Assembly (NCBI RefSeq): GCF_001545035.1
Contig: NZ_FCOJ02000035.1
Location: forward strand, 16,142 to 80,141
Source: Caballeronia glebae
GTDB lineage: Bacteria; Pseudomonadota; Gammaproteobacteria; Burkholderiales; Burkholderiaceae
DNA: 64,000 nt
Direction: 5' to 3'
How positions within the stretch are numbered: the first letter of the stretch is position 1; each line of letters begins with the position of its first letter. A program made the position numbers and the translations under genes. Under the pieces are notes generated by a model. The model was not told the DNA's origin, made no database searches, and worked only from the letters and a program-made list of their open reading frames with translations. Below, piece after piece: positions 29,202 through 37,989 of this stretch.

Positions 29202-29534
29202 GTGGACGAAAGAAAGCGAGACAGCATCATTGCGTATTTGCGCAGCCGAATGGCTGAGTTCGGCATCTCGGAGAGTGCGTTGGCCGAAGCATTGGCCGAA
29301 GCGCCGGTGGAGAACCCGCCGCCGCCCTCCTTCACCAGGACCAACGGGGCTCTTGGCGCGCCCAAGGCAAAGCGGCCAATGCCGCAAGTGCCCTTGATAC
29401 CGCATTCGGCGGGCGGCGCAGCGCCGATATTCCGGAACGCGAATGGCGACACGTGGGACGGCCTCGGCGATATGCCCGAGTGGCTAAAGCGCGCGGTGCA
29501 CGCGGGCCAGGACATCGAGTTTTATCGCGTCTGA
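29202..29534 (+). CDS. H-NS-family-like nucleoid-associated protein (variant)
   Basis: 110 residues starting at GTG (AGGAAAG SD). A helical N-terminus (DERKRDSIIAYLRSRMAEFG) could dimerise; a Pro/Ala-rich linker follows; the C-terminus FRNANGDTWDGLGDMPEWLK resembles the H-NS DNA-binding loop, normally TW(S/D)GRGR-P-WL. The basic RGR is replaced by GLG-D, so minor-groove binding may be weakened. Related Burkholderia proteins are annotated as H-NS histone family. The call rests on this C-terminal similarity. Confidence 0.6.
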   Translation: MDERKRDSIIAYLRSRMAEFGISESALAEALAEAPVENPPPPSFTRTNGALGAPKAKRPMPQVPLIPHSAGGAAPIFRNANGDTWDGLGDMPEWLKRAVHAGQDIEFYRV

Positions 29535-30080
29535 GAACCGTCGGCGCTGGCCGCGACGCGCCGCGAACCACTCGCGGCGGATCACGCGCGCGCGGCGCGT
29601 ACGAATGCCATGCCGTCGATGCACACAAGGCAGCATGAGGCGAGCCTTCCGCGTGACATCAAACCCGCTTTGAAACGGACACCCGCCGCATTGCACTCCG
29701 CGTAGCGCTCGGCGCGTTGCCCGCTCCGATTTCGCTGCCAATCAGCAGCTACATAGACAATTCGCAGAGATTTATCAAGCCCAAAAAAATTTCGCCGATG
29801 GTTGCCCATCGAGCCTGAAAACGTTTATTGATACTTCTCTGTAAGTCGGCTCGTAAGCGAGCCACGCATCGACCTGACGTCAAGCACGCCCGATCAAGTC
29901 TCGCCGTCTCCATTCGACAAGGGGCACGCATGAACGCATACGGACGCCGCAACGTTGCACCCGTCGCTCGCTCGCGTCGGCCGGCACGGGAAGGAGCGCC
30001 AGGCATCGGCTTCGGTTCGTGCAGTGGCGTCTGACGTCTCATTCAATCGAAGCAATCCTAACGATCGAGCGGCGCGCGCC
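29535..30080. other. Intergenic region with several hairpins
   Basis: 546 bp in which I support no protein gene. It holds a hairpin just after the H-NS-like stop (CGCCGCGA / TCGCGGCG, 29559-29579), a stem CGATGG-TTGC-CCATCG near 29797-29812 whose minus-strand side is followed by a T7 tract (possible minus-strand terminator), and GGCTCG-TAAG-CGAGCC at 29848-29863. Local base composition is AT-richer than its surroundings. Confidence 0.45.
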
Positions 30081-30485
30081 ATGCTCTCCCGTCCCGACAC
30101 ACTGCCGAGCGTTGTGCGACGCATGACGGCCGGACGCATGTTGCTCGATGGCGCGTCGGTCGAGGCGGTGGCCGAGGCGTTGCATCTTTCGGTGCAGACG
30201 GTGCGGCGTTACAAGGCGATCGTCAGCGAGGGCGGCCTCGACGCGCTCGGCAAGATGGGCGTTGGCGGACGCGCGTCGGTGCTGGACCGCGAGGCGCTCG
30301 ACTGGATCGCCGCCGCGCTGCGTGGACCCGCGCGCGCGCACGGTTTCGAAAGCGATGCGTGGACCAATGCGCGTCTGCGCGAACTGATCGAGCGGCGCTA
30401 TGGCGTGCGTTATTCGCGCGTTTATATCTGGCAGATCGCCACGAATCTCGGTCTCGGGCATTTGTTGTCCAAGTCGCGCCGCTGA
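30081..30485 (+). CDS. Stand-alone transposase-type helix-turn-helix protein
   Basis: 134 residues corresponding to the N-terminal DNA-binding half of IS630-like transposases: a first HTH (SVEAVAEALHLSVQTVRRYK) and a second winged-helix unit (NARLRELIERRYGVRYSRVY). The DDE catalytic domain is absent and the frame ends cleanly with KSRR, with no remnant downstream. It may be a domesticated regulator or a decayed element; intact codons favour a functioning protein. ATG at 30081 is chosen; a longer frame from 29955 is possible. Confidence 0.65.
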   Translation: MLSRPDTLPSVVRRMTAGRMLLDGASVEAVAEALHLSVQTVRRYKAIVSEGGLDALGKMGVGGRASVLDREALDWIAAALRGPARAHGFESDAWTNARLRELIERRYGVRYSRVYIWQIATNLGLGHLLSKSRR

Positions 30486-30531
30486 GCGCGTTTTGCATGC
30501 TGTGAAGCAACTCGAACACAAGGAGCAACGC

Positions 30532-31137
30532 ATGGTTCACTCGTCATCTCACCCTTCGCATCGTTCACTCAAGATTGTCGTGGCCTGCATGGCGCTCGCG
30601 TTCGGCGCGGTAGGAAGCGCTTCCGCCGACGATGCCGCGTCCGCACCGACGGCGCGCGGCGCGGCGGCCATCGCGCAAGTCCAGGCGCGCGTGGTCGGCA
30701 TCGATCCGACGTCGAACAGCGTGTCGCTGCAAGGACCGTCCGGGCGCGTCGTCGAAGTGGCGGTGAACCCCGAAGTCGGCGATGTGAAGAAACTCCAGCT
30801 CGGCGATATCGTGAACATCGAGTATCGCAGCGCGTTGCTCGTGAGCGCGACGAAGGTCAAGTCCGATGGCATCCGCGAGCGCATCGACACCCAGGCGACG
30901 ATTCCCGCGTCGGGCGGCGTGACGGCGGAGGCGCGCGTCGTCGAGGTGATCGGGACGATCGAACGTGTCGATACGAAGAACCGCCGCGTGACGCTGCGTG
31001 GACCGAACCGGACGGTGACGCTGCAGGCCGCGCCGGATGTGTCGCTCGCCGGGTTGAAGGCGGGGGACATGGTGCACGCGCGGTTTGAATCGGCGACGGC
31101 CGTGCAGGTGATGCGGGGTGGGCAGGCGATCAGATGA
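30532..31137 (+). CDS. Exported protein of unknown function with duplicated beta domain
   Basis: 201 residues with a Sec signal peptide (about 1-33, ending ASA|DD) after an unusually polar N-terminus. The mature protein repeats a motif: QVQARVVGIDPTSNSVSLQG and EVIGTIERVDTKNRRVTLRG, each followed by a valine-rich strand and a GD(I/M)V turn. Two OB-like or SH3-like beta units are likely. AAGGAG precedes the ATG at 30532. Periplasmic; function unknown. Confidence 0.7.
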   Translation: MVHSSSHPSHRSLKIVVACMALAFGAVGSASADDAASAPTARGAAAIAQVQARVVGIDPTSNSVSLQGPSGRVVEVAVNPEVGDVKKLQLGDIVNIEYRSALLVSATKVKSDGIRERIDTQATIPASGGVTAEARVVEVIGTIERVDTKNRRVTLRGPNRTVTLQAAPDVSLAGLKAGDMVHARFESATAVQVMRGGQAIR

Positions 31138-31140
31138 ACG

Positions 31141-31178
31141 CGTGGGGTTGTCCGCCAGCCGGATACGGGCGACCCACG
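31141..31178. terminator. Hairpin between convergent transcripts
   Basis: CGTGGG (31141-31146) pairs with CCCACG (31173-31178), extended by TTGTCCG / CGGGCGA with wobble pairs. It directly follows the exported-protein stop and faces the end of the T6SS cassette. No U-run follows, so termination is uncertain. Confidence 0.4.
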
Positions 31179-31283
31179 CAGCCAGCGCAAACTGAATCAA
31201 ACCTGCGCCAACGCTCGCGCCGTCGCTCTTTCCGGCAGCCATTGAGGATGGTGCTACGGAACGCGCGAGGACACTTTTAATTT

Positions 31284-32696
31284 TCATCTTCGTGCAGCAC
31301 GTCGATAGAACTCGTTCGTCACCATACGCCGCTTGAAGATCGCCCCCGCTGGCATGCCAAAGAACAAGAGCAGCAAGGTAACGCCAAATACTCCTATAGC
31401 CCAGCCCATGCCCGCATCCAATTCGAGAAGGCAGAGCATGAGCAGGCACATGAGGCAAGCCACCCCGCCAGAGATCGAAGCTTCCCAAAAATCGATTTCC
31501 GGCTCCTCGACGGATGCGATTGGCGCGTAGTCGCTTCCAACGAGATTCAGGCGCAGGCCGTTCGCGTCGGGCATTGCGACAAGCTGCGGTCCTTGTCCAT
31601 TCAACACGGCTTGCGCGGCAAGCGCTTGCAACAACAGTGGACTTGTCGACTCCGACACACCGAGCGCTTGGTCGAGATCGAGCAAGGTCAAGGCTGGCTC
31701 GCTGTCCTTGGCGATGGCTTTCACAACATGTCCATCCCGCTTGGCCAGATTGCTGACCCAAAAATTACGCAGTCGCTTGAGTGGCGTCGGCTCGGCCGTG
31801 AACAGGGTCTTGAGCGCGTCAGGTATTTCATCGGTCGTCGTGGGGATGGAGCGGAACAATCGAGCTTTGGGCTTGAGCTTCGCATGCTTGAGAAAGTCCC
31901 ATGACCCGAACAGCAACGCCACGGCTGCCTCGGAAGCAGGCGATTGGGTCGATTGCTCATTGAGGTGAAAAGCGAGCACCAGACACAAATCCGGCATCAT
32001 CTTCTGCCTTTGGGAGCCGTAGCTATATCGCACTTTCTGACTAGTCATCCACTCATTGAGGTTATTCGGCAACTCTTTCAGTTCGAAGCGGGACATGGCG
32101 ACGGCCTTGGTGTCGATCTCCAGCCGTTGCAACACGCTTCGCAAGATTCCCAAATGCGTTTCGTCGCCGGATTGAATCGCAATGTGGATGGTTCGCTTGC
32201 CTGCGAAGCGCTGAAACATTCCGGAGAACGGCGTGACGAGCCGCGTCAGAACGTCGTCGATGCCCGCGTGCTGTAGCGTCAGAATTTGCCCGGCGTTCGT
32301 GGGCGGCGTACCTTCCAGCCCGAGCATGCGTTCGGCCAGTTCTACTTCCGGCGTGAGCGTCACCGTGTTGAGAATCGACAGGTTCCACTGCGTCCAGCCG
32401 CGCCAATCGTTGAAGTAATCTTTACAGAGGAAGTTCCACCACGCCGCGCGGTTGTTCCAGTCCTCCGAGGGCAGATAAAGGAAGGCACAGAACACGCCCC
32501 ACAGCAGCACGGGGACGATGAGCGCGCAAGCGAAGAATCGGGCCGAGACGATGGACGTGCCCTGTTTCCAGTTGAGGATGGTAACGATGAAGCCGACGAT
32601 GAGCGCGACGAACAACGCAACCACGGCGATCCCGATGGAGGGCGGCTTGGTGGGCTTATGCTCGGGCACGTCGGGAATGCGCCAATCCATGCTCAT
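31284..32696 (-). CDS. Four-helix membrane protein of the VgrG cassette, function unknown
   Basis: 470 residues. Two N-terminal transmembrane helices (about 20-41 and 53-75), a large soluble domain of about 325 residues with no recognised motif, and two C-terminal helices (about 409-424 and 430-448) before a basic tail. The ATG overlaps the PAAR stop (ATGA), so it is the last cassette gene and co-translated. Candidate roles are an immunity protein, an effector chaperone or a membrane-targeted effector; sequence alone does not decide. Its codon use and base composition are AT-richer than the core genes. Confidence 0.7.
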   Translation of the reverse strand: MSMDWRIPDVPEHKPTKPPSIGIAVVALFVALIVGFIVTILNWKQGTSIVSARFFACALIVPVLLWGVFCAFLYLPSEDWNNRAAWWNFLCKDYFNDWRGWTQWNLSILNTVTLTPEVELAERMLGLEGTPPTNAGQILTLQHAGIDDVLTRLVTPFSGMFQRFAGKRTIHIAIQSGDETHLGILRSVLQRLEIDTKAVAMSRFELKELPNNLNEWMTSQKVRYSYGSQRQKMMPDLCLVLAFHLNEQSTQSPASEAAVALLFGSWDFLKHAKLKPKARLFRSIPTTTDEIPDALKTLFTAEPTPLKRLRNFWVSNLAKRDGHVVKAIAKDSEPALTLLDLDQALGVSESTSPLLLQALAAQAVLNGQGPQLVAMPDANGLRLNLVGSDYAPIASVEEPEIDFWEASISGGVACLMCLLMLCLLELDAGMGWAIGVFGVTLLLLFFGMPAGAIFKRRMVTNEFYRRAARR

Positions 32697-32950
32697 GCGA
32701 TGTCCATCCCCTTCGTCGTTGCTCGGACAATGCTGCCGCATTGCGTGCGGCAACCGTCCGCGACGAGCTGTCGGCCATTCTCGTTGTAGCCGTCGCCGCA
32801 TTCGGTGATCCGGTTGTCACCGTGAAGGGGGCACGTGACGATGTCATGCAGCAGCGCCACATTGCGCCCGTCGATGTCAAACGAGGACGAGGCGGTTTTG
32901 ACGACGCCACCGTGCGAGGTGGGATCGCCCAGGCGAACAGGTTGTTTCAT
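32693..32950 (-). CDS. PAAR-domain spike-tip protein
   Basis: 85-residue PAAR protein that caps the VgrG spike of a type VI secretion system. It opens MKQPVRLGDPTSHGGVVKTA, has the LHDIVTCPLHGDNRI strand turn with Cys40/His43 as zinc-ligand candidates, and QLVADGCRTQCGS near the end. AGGAG lies upstream of the ATG at 32950. There is no C-terminal effector extension. It sits between the VgrG-proximal exported protein and the membrane protein, in one operon. Confidence 0.88.
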   Translation of the reverse strand: MKQPVRLGDPTSHGGVVKTASSSFDIDGRNVALLHDIVTCPLHGDNRITECGDGYNENGRQLVADGCRTQCGSIVRATTKGMDIA

Positions 32951-33002
32951 CGAAGTCTCCTGAAGGATGCGGTTAGCCGGGGCAGAACGCCCCGGAACGA
33001 AC

Positions 33003-34349
33003 TTAGGCGCCGAGCCATTCCCAATAAAGTTTCGACGCGGCTTCGTTCGACACTTCGAAAGTCGGCAGCGACTCGCCCGCGCGGAAACGCCGCTCGTACT
33101 GCGTATGCGTCTTATCGTCGGCTGCGGGCGTCCACTGCATAGTGCGTAACACCCAGCGCCCATCGCGCGCGCATGCTTCACCCGGCTTGCAGATCGTCGC
33201 CAGTGCGAGATCGGCTTCCCATTGCCACTGATCCCATTTCGCGTAGTCAAACTTGGGCGCGGTCTTCCCCGCTTCAAGCTTGGTCAGGAAGGAGCCGCGC
33301 GTCCCGCCGATGGCGGAGAGGCGGTAGTAGCCCGACTCGGCGACCATCGCGCCGGATGGCAGTGCCGACACTTCCTTAGCCTTGCGAGTTTCGAAGTCTT
33401 TCCACTCTTGCGGGGTCGAGGGGTAGTCCCGATCGATTGTTATTGATGTCGATTGCATTTTGAAATCCACTCGATTCGCTAGTGTCTTGCCGTCCAGAAC
33501 GTAAGTCACGAGTGTGAAACAGATACCGCGAAAATCGAACGTCCCCTTCTTGGCTATTTTTTCAGGTGCCACTTTAAATGTCAGATTTTTGCTACTTCGT
33601 GTCGGTAAAACTACTGTTCCATCCGGAAATTCTTCAGAATTAACAAGTGGAACCCCGCTAAGAGTGAAACTCCAATTGGTTCCTGCTCCGTAGCTACCGA
33701 CGCCGAGCGTTCCATCCTCCATTCGCCCTGACCACATATCAGGTGTAGAAAATGAGAGCGGGGTGTCACCCGCGTTGACAAATCGGATTGATACTAGATA
33801 CGCACCCGGTTTAGGTTCGATCTTCTCAACCTTCGCGTACAGGTTGAGCAGTTTTGTTCCACGTTTAATTGCGGCTTCCTGCCACTCAGCCGCAAGCGTT
33901 CCTATCCGGGCTCTGCGTTCTTGCGGAATACGGTGCAGCGAACCATCTACGTTAGTCCGTTGGCCATCGTGCGAGCAAATTGCGCTGAAACGCGCTGAGG
34001 TTTCTGAATCGAGTGTAGAAGGTGGGCCGCTCTGGTTTTCGGGAGCACAGAGCAACTCGGCAACCTCTGCTACTTTGCTCGCGCCGATCTCTCGAACCGG
34101 CAGTTCAAAAATTCCCACACTATCTAACCTTGAATCGTTAATAGCGTCCCAAACAGCGACCCTTACCTTGTCGTTGTTAATCTCAATAGAGCGGTCGCCA
34201 TACTGCATACCGCCGCTCCAAGAAAGGGAAAATGTAGGTGCCTCAGTCATCGAATTTTCCCTCGCAAACGTGTCATCACTCTGATTTAAAAAAATTACCA
34301 ACCCCAAAAACATCGAAGCTGAACGACTAAATATTTTGCCGGTCATCAT
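33003..34349 (-). CDS. Predicted exported protein next to VgrG effector (candidate immunity)
   Basis: 448 residues. Its first ATG overlaps the VgrG stop (ATGATGA), implying translational coupling. A short hydrophobic segment (MFLGLVIFL, about residues 13-21) after a basic start fits a signal peptide, so the product should be periplasmic. The rest is a soluble mixed alpha/beta protein with no motif I know; six or so cysteines are present (AICSHDG, ICKPGEACA). As the gene immediately after a toxin-bearing VgrG, and exported to the compartment where such proteases act, immunity is the leading guess; a secretion accessory is the alternative. Confidence 0.7.
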   Translation of the reverse strand: MMTGKIFSRSASMFLGLVIFLNQSDDTFARENSMTEAPTFSLSWSGGMQYGDRSIEINNDKVRVAVWDAINDSRLDSVGIFELPVREIGASKVAEVAELLCAPENQSGPPSTLDSETSARFSAICSHDGQRTNVDGSLHRIPQERRARIGTLAAEWQEAAIKRGTKLLNLYAKVEKIEPKPGAYLVSIRFVNAGDTPLSFSTPDMWSGRMEDGTLGVGSYGAGTNWSFTLSGVPLVNSEEFPDGTVVLPTRSSKNLTFKVAPEKIAKKGTFDFRGICFTLVTYVLDGKTLANRVDFKMQSTSITIDRDYPSTPQEWKDFETRKAKEVSALPSGAMVAESGYYRLSAIGGTRGSFLTKLEAGKTAPKFDYAKWDQWQWEADLALATICKPGEACARDGRWVLRTMQWTPAADDKTHTQYERRFRAGESLPTFEVSNEAASKLYWEWLGA

Positions 34350-37300
34350 TTCGTGCCTACTCTCCATGCCATATTTGTTCGCGCGGTGAACCAGAACCTC
34401 ATATACTCCATATAATGGGCTGGGATAACTGCTTTCGGTAACACGGCTCCACCTCCCATCAGGTTTCGGGGAGAATACATCTGCCATTTATGTTTGCCGA
34501 TGTTAGAGTTTCCCAACTGAAAATTGAGACTCTTGTCATTTTTAACGTAGGTAGAATGCACGAATCCTCCGCCTTGCCAGTATTCATCCGGGAAGTTTAA
34601 AAGGTGGCCGCATTCGTGTGCAGCCACATTCAGAGCCATCGCAACAGGAACTGCGTTTCCCCCGTTGTCGATTTCTATATTGTCCTCACCCCAGTTCGCT
34701 GCATCAGCTCTTGCCGCTTGCGGATAGATATGCACTTTGCGAACATCCGTCATGGCGTCCGCTTCGGCTTCGTTAGCAATTAAAAAGTCAACCCGAAACA
34801 CGATCGAAACTCGCCTTCCGCAAGCACTTCCTTTGCTACATCCATCGAGAACGAGTTTGTAGTTTCCTTGGTTCAGAGTTCGTTCCACGTCTGCTTTGTA
34901 TTTGCTCGTATTGATATGCGAGCCAACACGGGCAATTTGTTTGAGGCCAAAATTAGAAAATGGCTGAAGGCTATTAGCGCCGTTCGCGTAGGTTTCGTAG
35001 GGCGTTGTTTCGTATGACCCGTCTGCCCTGACGATTGGTTCATTAGTTATTGGATCAAGGTTGGCGAGCAACACCGGGATCAAAACGACTGTAACAGTCG
35101 CGGTAAGTGTCTTGTTCTTATCGTCGTATTCAATGGGAAATTTAGTGGTCGCGATGCCAGAACAAAGCGAAGTTGTCTTGCTTGTTTCAGTGTTCCCGTA
35201 CTTATAATATTGCGGGGTCTCGCGCGCCCAAATGAATTCGTCGGAAAACGATGGCATGGACCATTCACAAATGGCTGCTTCGCTTAGTGCGATAGGTTCA
35301 CTTGGACTGGCTGCTAGAGGCAGTGTCGGTTCGTCGCTCGGATTTTTGTCAACGTCCTCTGTTTTGGGTAGGCTTGCTTTCTCGGCCTTCTTGGGTTGCG
35401 TTGTCTTTGCTTTCTCGGCCTTCTTGGATTGCGCTGTTTTTGCAGGCGGTTCAAGGCCAGTGGGCGCAGCAGGGACTGCTACTCCAGCATTGGCGTACTG
35501 TTCCCAAGAGGCAAACTTCGATTCCGGCGGCGCGAGCTTTTCAATGGTATTTGAACCGCCAATCCATGCGTCACATCTAGTGGACCAAGGTGCTACAGCG
35601 GGCGCGAACGACGGCCCCGCCAAGTGCATGATCTCCGGCGCTTGTTTGGTCATGCCCGGCAGCTTCAGTTGGAGCGGCTTGGCGCTGCCCAGCGTGATGG
35701 TGCCGTCCTTCAACTCGATATATGCGCCACCGCATTCGAGAACAAGTTCCTTGTTAGCCCGCACGCGCACCGCACCGTCGGCGCTGGTCACGACGACATC
35801 CTTTTGCGCGGCCAGCGCCAGCACGTCGGATTGCGCCTGAATCTCCACTGGGCCTTTGCCGGCAATCAGCTTGGCCCCAAGCGTGTTGGCGAACAGCGAC
35901 AGCTTTTCACGGGCAGCAATCGCGACGTTCCTGAACGCGCTGACGTTGAAGCCCTGCGAAGTCGCCACGCTCACGTCCTTGCCTGCCCCTATCATCACGC
36001 GATCCGGCGTGGCAAGCCCGATGCCCTGCGGTGCGGAGAGCGCGATGACCTGCTTCTTGATGTCGGCTAGCTCGTCTTTAAGCCACTGGTTCTCGGCCTT
36101 CAGATCCGCGATTTCGGCGTTCGATGCGCTCGCACCTTGAGCCAGCGCGCCAGCCTGCGCCTGCGTGCGCTCGAACAGCGCTGTCGCGCCGCTGGTGTCC
36201 GTGACCTGAGCTTGCGTGGCCTGCGGCTCGGTCGAGATGAGCAGTCCCTGAGCTGCACGGAGTGCGCCTTTGAAATTGGTCTTCAGCTCGAAACCGTCAC
36301 CGCGCTTCTTGCGCGCCGCGTCAACGATATGCCCGAGGTTCAGTTGCGACTTGCCGCGTTCGCTCGCGAGCTTGATGTGCTCTTCGTCCGGCCAGTCGTC
36401 GGTTCTGAACTTGTTCCGGTGCGTCTGCAAGATCGTGCGGCTCATCCAGCGATCTTCAGCGACGATCGGATCGTCATTCAGCGAGTTATGGAATATATGG
36501 GCGATGTACAGGAGTTCAGGATTGCCGAGATGACCTGCTACGCCTACCTCTGTTCCGTCATGCAGACCATAGTGAAAGCCCGTCCGGTGCGAGCCCGCGA
36601 AAGGTTTGGCCAGGCGTAGCAGGCAGCTTTCCATGCCCTTGATGCGCGGATCACGGTCGGCGAGGATTCGGGCAACATACTCGCCGTCTTTGGTGATGAA
36701 CGGTTGGGAATACTGGTTCGGGGAGGCAATCACGGCCGTGATGTCGCCCTGCATGCGGGGCCATGTCTCTTCCAGCAAGGGCATCCGATAGAGGCGATCC
36801 GATGGAATCGCTTTGTACTCGACCCTGAAGGGCTGCTTGCGCGCGGCGCTGAATTTCGCGAAGAAGATCAGCATGCCGTACTTGGTGTCCGGAAGCGTGC
36901 GATTCGACGGCTTAACCACGTTGCCCGGCATGGCATCCAGCATATTGGTGCTGCCGTGGTACTCGACCTGCTGCGAAATGGCTGCTTCCTGCCGCAGCAG
37001 CGCCTCGACCTGTGCGTCCTCCTTGGTCAGCACAGGCACGCCGTAGGTGTAGCTTTCGCCGTAGGTGGTCTTGTCGTCGTGGATGACGCTCGTCGCTTCG
37101 ATGGCATCCGGCGCTTTGCGGTAGTTGTACCCGCGCACCGTGTACGACTGAGGAATCACCTTGGTGTGCGTTTCCAGCGAGAAGATTGATTCGGCTCCAT
37201 CGCTGTTCATGCCGCCTTCGGGCAGCACCGGCACGTTGAGGTTGTCATCGTGCCGATAATGCGTGAAGTCATCGTGGACGTAGATCATCTCGCAGTCTGC

Positions 37301-37939
37301 GACCGTGTCGCTTTCGCCGCACACGAACCAGATGCCCGCACGGCGGCAAAGCCGCTGGATGAAGGTCAGATCGTCCTCTTCCCACTGAGCGATCACGGCA
37401 CGCTTCACATACTGGCGATAGAGCCGCACCTTGAAATCGGCGCGCAGTTGATCGAAGCCATGCTCTTTGAGTATCTGGACGATCACATCGACAAAGCTCT
37501 TGTCCCAAAACCAGCGGACCTTCGGCGCATTTCTCAGCAACGCCAGTCGTGATTCGAGAACCAGTTCATAGAAACTTTCATCCCGGTTGCTGCTCAGGTG
37601 TGTGAAGCCCGTGATGATCCCGTGTATGCCACGCGGCTGCTCCGGCTTGATGCCTCGACTCGGTTCGTGCGGCGGCTGAATCAGGAACTTCGCCATCTTG
37701 CCCACATAGTCCAGGCGCGTGAGCGCATGCGATGGGTGCGTGAAGCGGAGCTTGACGTGCGTGGGCTCGCCAATGGCACGGGTGCCCTCGACGCTGAAGA
37801 TGTCCGCAAAAACCGAACTCGGCTCCTGCGGCATGTCGAGGGAATAGTGCTGATGCGCAGACAAATGTCTAACGCGCTCGATTTCATAGTCAGACCGTCT
37901 ATTCAAGGACACCCCCGTGAAAGTGAATGAAACGTTCAA
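34346..37939 (-). CDS. vgrG: Type VI secretion VgrG with C-terminal zinc-metalloprotease effector domain
   Basis: 1197-residue evolved VgrG. Residues about 1-550 are the gp27/gp5-like spike with its OB fold; a coiled stretch (about 605-632) and a DUF2345-like beta-rich segment (about 635-760) follow; a Lys/Ala repeat linker (833-862) leads to a C-terminal domain (about 885-1197). That domain carries HECGHLLNFPDEY with zinc ligands His1108 and His1112 and catalytic Glu1109, an Asp at 1118 in the third-ligand position, and a possible Met-turn (NLMGGG, Met1161). Start is TTG at 37939 with a weak SD (GGGATAGAG); no ATG or GTG is available in frame before a stop. The payload should be delivered by the spike into a rival's periplasm. 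Confidence 0.92.
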   Translation of the reverse strand: MNVSFTFTGVSLNRRSDYEIERVRHLSAHQHYSLDMPQEPSSVFADIFSVEGTRAIGEPTHVKLRFTHPSHALTRLDYVGKMAKFLIQPPHEPSRGIKPEQPRGIHGIITGFTHLSSNRDESFYELVLESRLALLRNAPKVRWFWDKSFVDVIVQILKEHGFDQLRADFKVRLYRQYVKRAVIAQWEEDDLTFIQRLCRRAGIWFVCGESDTVADCEMIYVHDDFTHYRHDDNLNVPVLPEGGMNSDGAESIFSLETHTKVIPQSYTVRGYNYRKAPDAIEATSVIHDDKTTYGESYTYGVPVLTKEDAQVEALLRQEAAISQQVEYHGSTNMLDAMPGNVVKPSNRTLPDTKYGMLIFFAKFSAARKQPFRVEYKAIPSDRLYRMPLLEETWPRMQGDITAVIASPNQYSQPFITKDGEYVARILADRDPRIKGMESCLLRLAKPFAGSHRTGFHYGLHDGTEVGVAGHLGNPELLYIAHIFHNSLNDDPIVAEDRWMSRTILQTHRNKFRTDDWPDEEHIKLASERGKSQLNLGHIVDAARKKRGDGFELKTNFKGALRAAQGLLISTEPQATQAQVTDTSGATALFERTQAQAGALAQGASASNAEIADLKAENQWLKDELADIKKQVIALSAPQGIGLATPDRVMIGAGKDVSVATSQGFNVSAFRNVAIAAREKLSLFANTLGAKLIAGKGPVEIQAQSDVLALAAQKDVVVTSADGAVRVRANKELVLECGGAYIELKDGTITLGSAKPLQLKLPGMTKQAPEIMHLAGPSFAPAVAPWSTRCDAWIGGSNTIEKLAPPESKFASWEQYANAGVAVPAAPTGLEPPAKTAQSKKAEKAKTTQPKKAEKASLPKTEDVDKNPSDEPTLPLAASPSEPIALSEAAICEWSMPSFSDEFIWARETPQYYKYGNTETSKTTSLCSGIATTKFPIEYDDKNKTLTATVTVVLIPVLLANLDPITNEPIVRADGSYETTPYETYANGANSLQPFSNFGLKQIARVGSHINTSKYKADVERTLNQGNYKLVLDGCSKGSACGRRVSIVFRVDFLIANEAEADAMTDVRKVHIYPQAARADAANWGEDNIEIDNGGNAVPVAMALNVAAHECGHLLNFPDEYWQGGGFVHSTYVKNDKSLNFQLGNSNIGKHKWQMYSPRNLMGGGAVLPKAVIPAHYMEYMRFWFTARTNMAWRVGTK
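35371..35436. repeat. 33-nt tandem repeat encoding the VgrG linker
   Basis: Two copies, period 33 bp, of a unit containing GCTTTCTCGGCCTTCTTGG (plus-strand view), encoding the 11-residue repeats QSKKAEKAKTT and QPKKAEKASLP. It forms the flexible Lys/Ala-rich hinge between the VgrG spike and its protease domain. Confidence 0.75.
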
Positions 37940-37989
37940 CTCTATCCCGAGCGACTCGGAATTTGAACGTTGGTATTCCTATTTAATGA

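Noticed and set aside
29582..29809. 75-residue minus-strand open frame
   Set aside because: No SD, no homologue recognised, and its codon pattern resembles intergenic sequence; a terminator-like T7 tract lies inside it.
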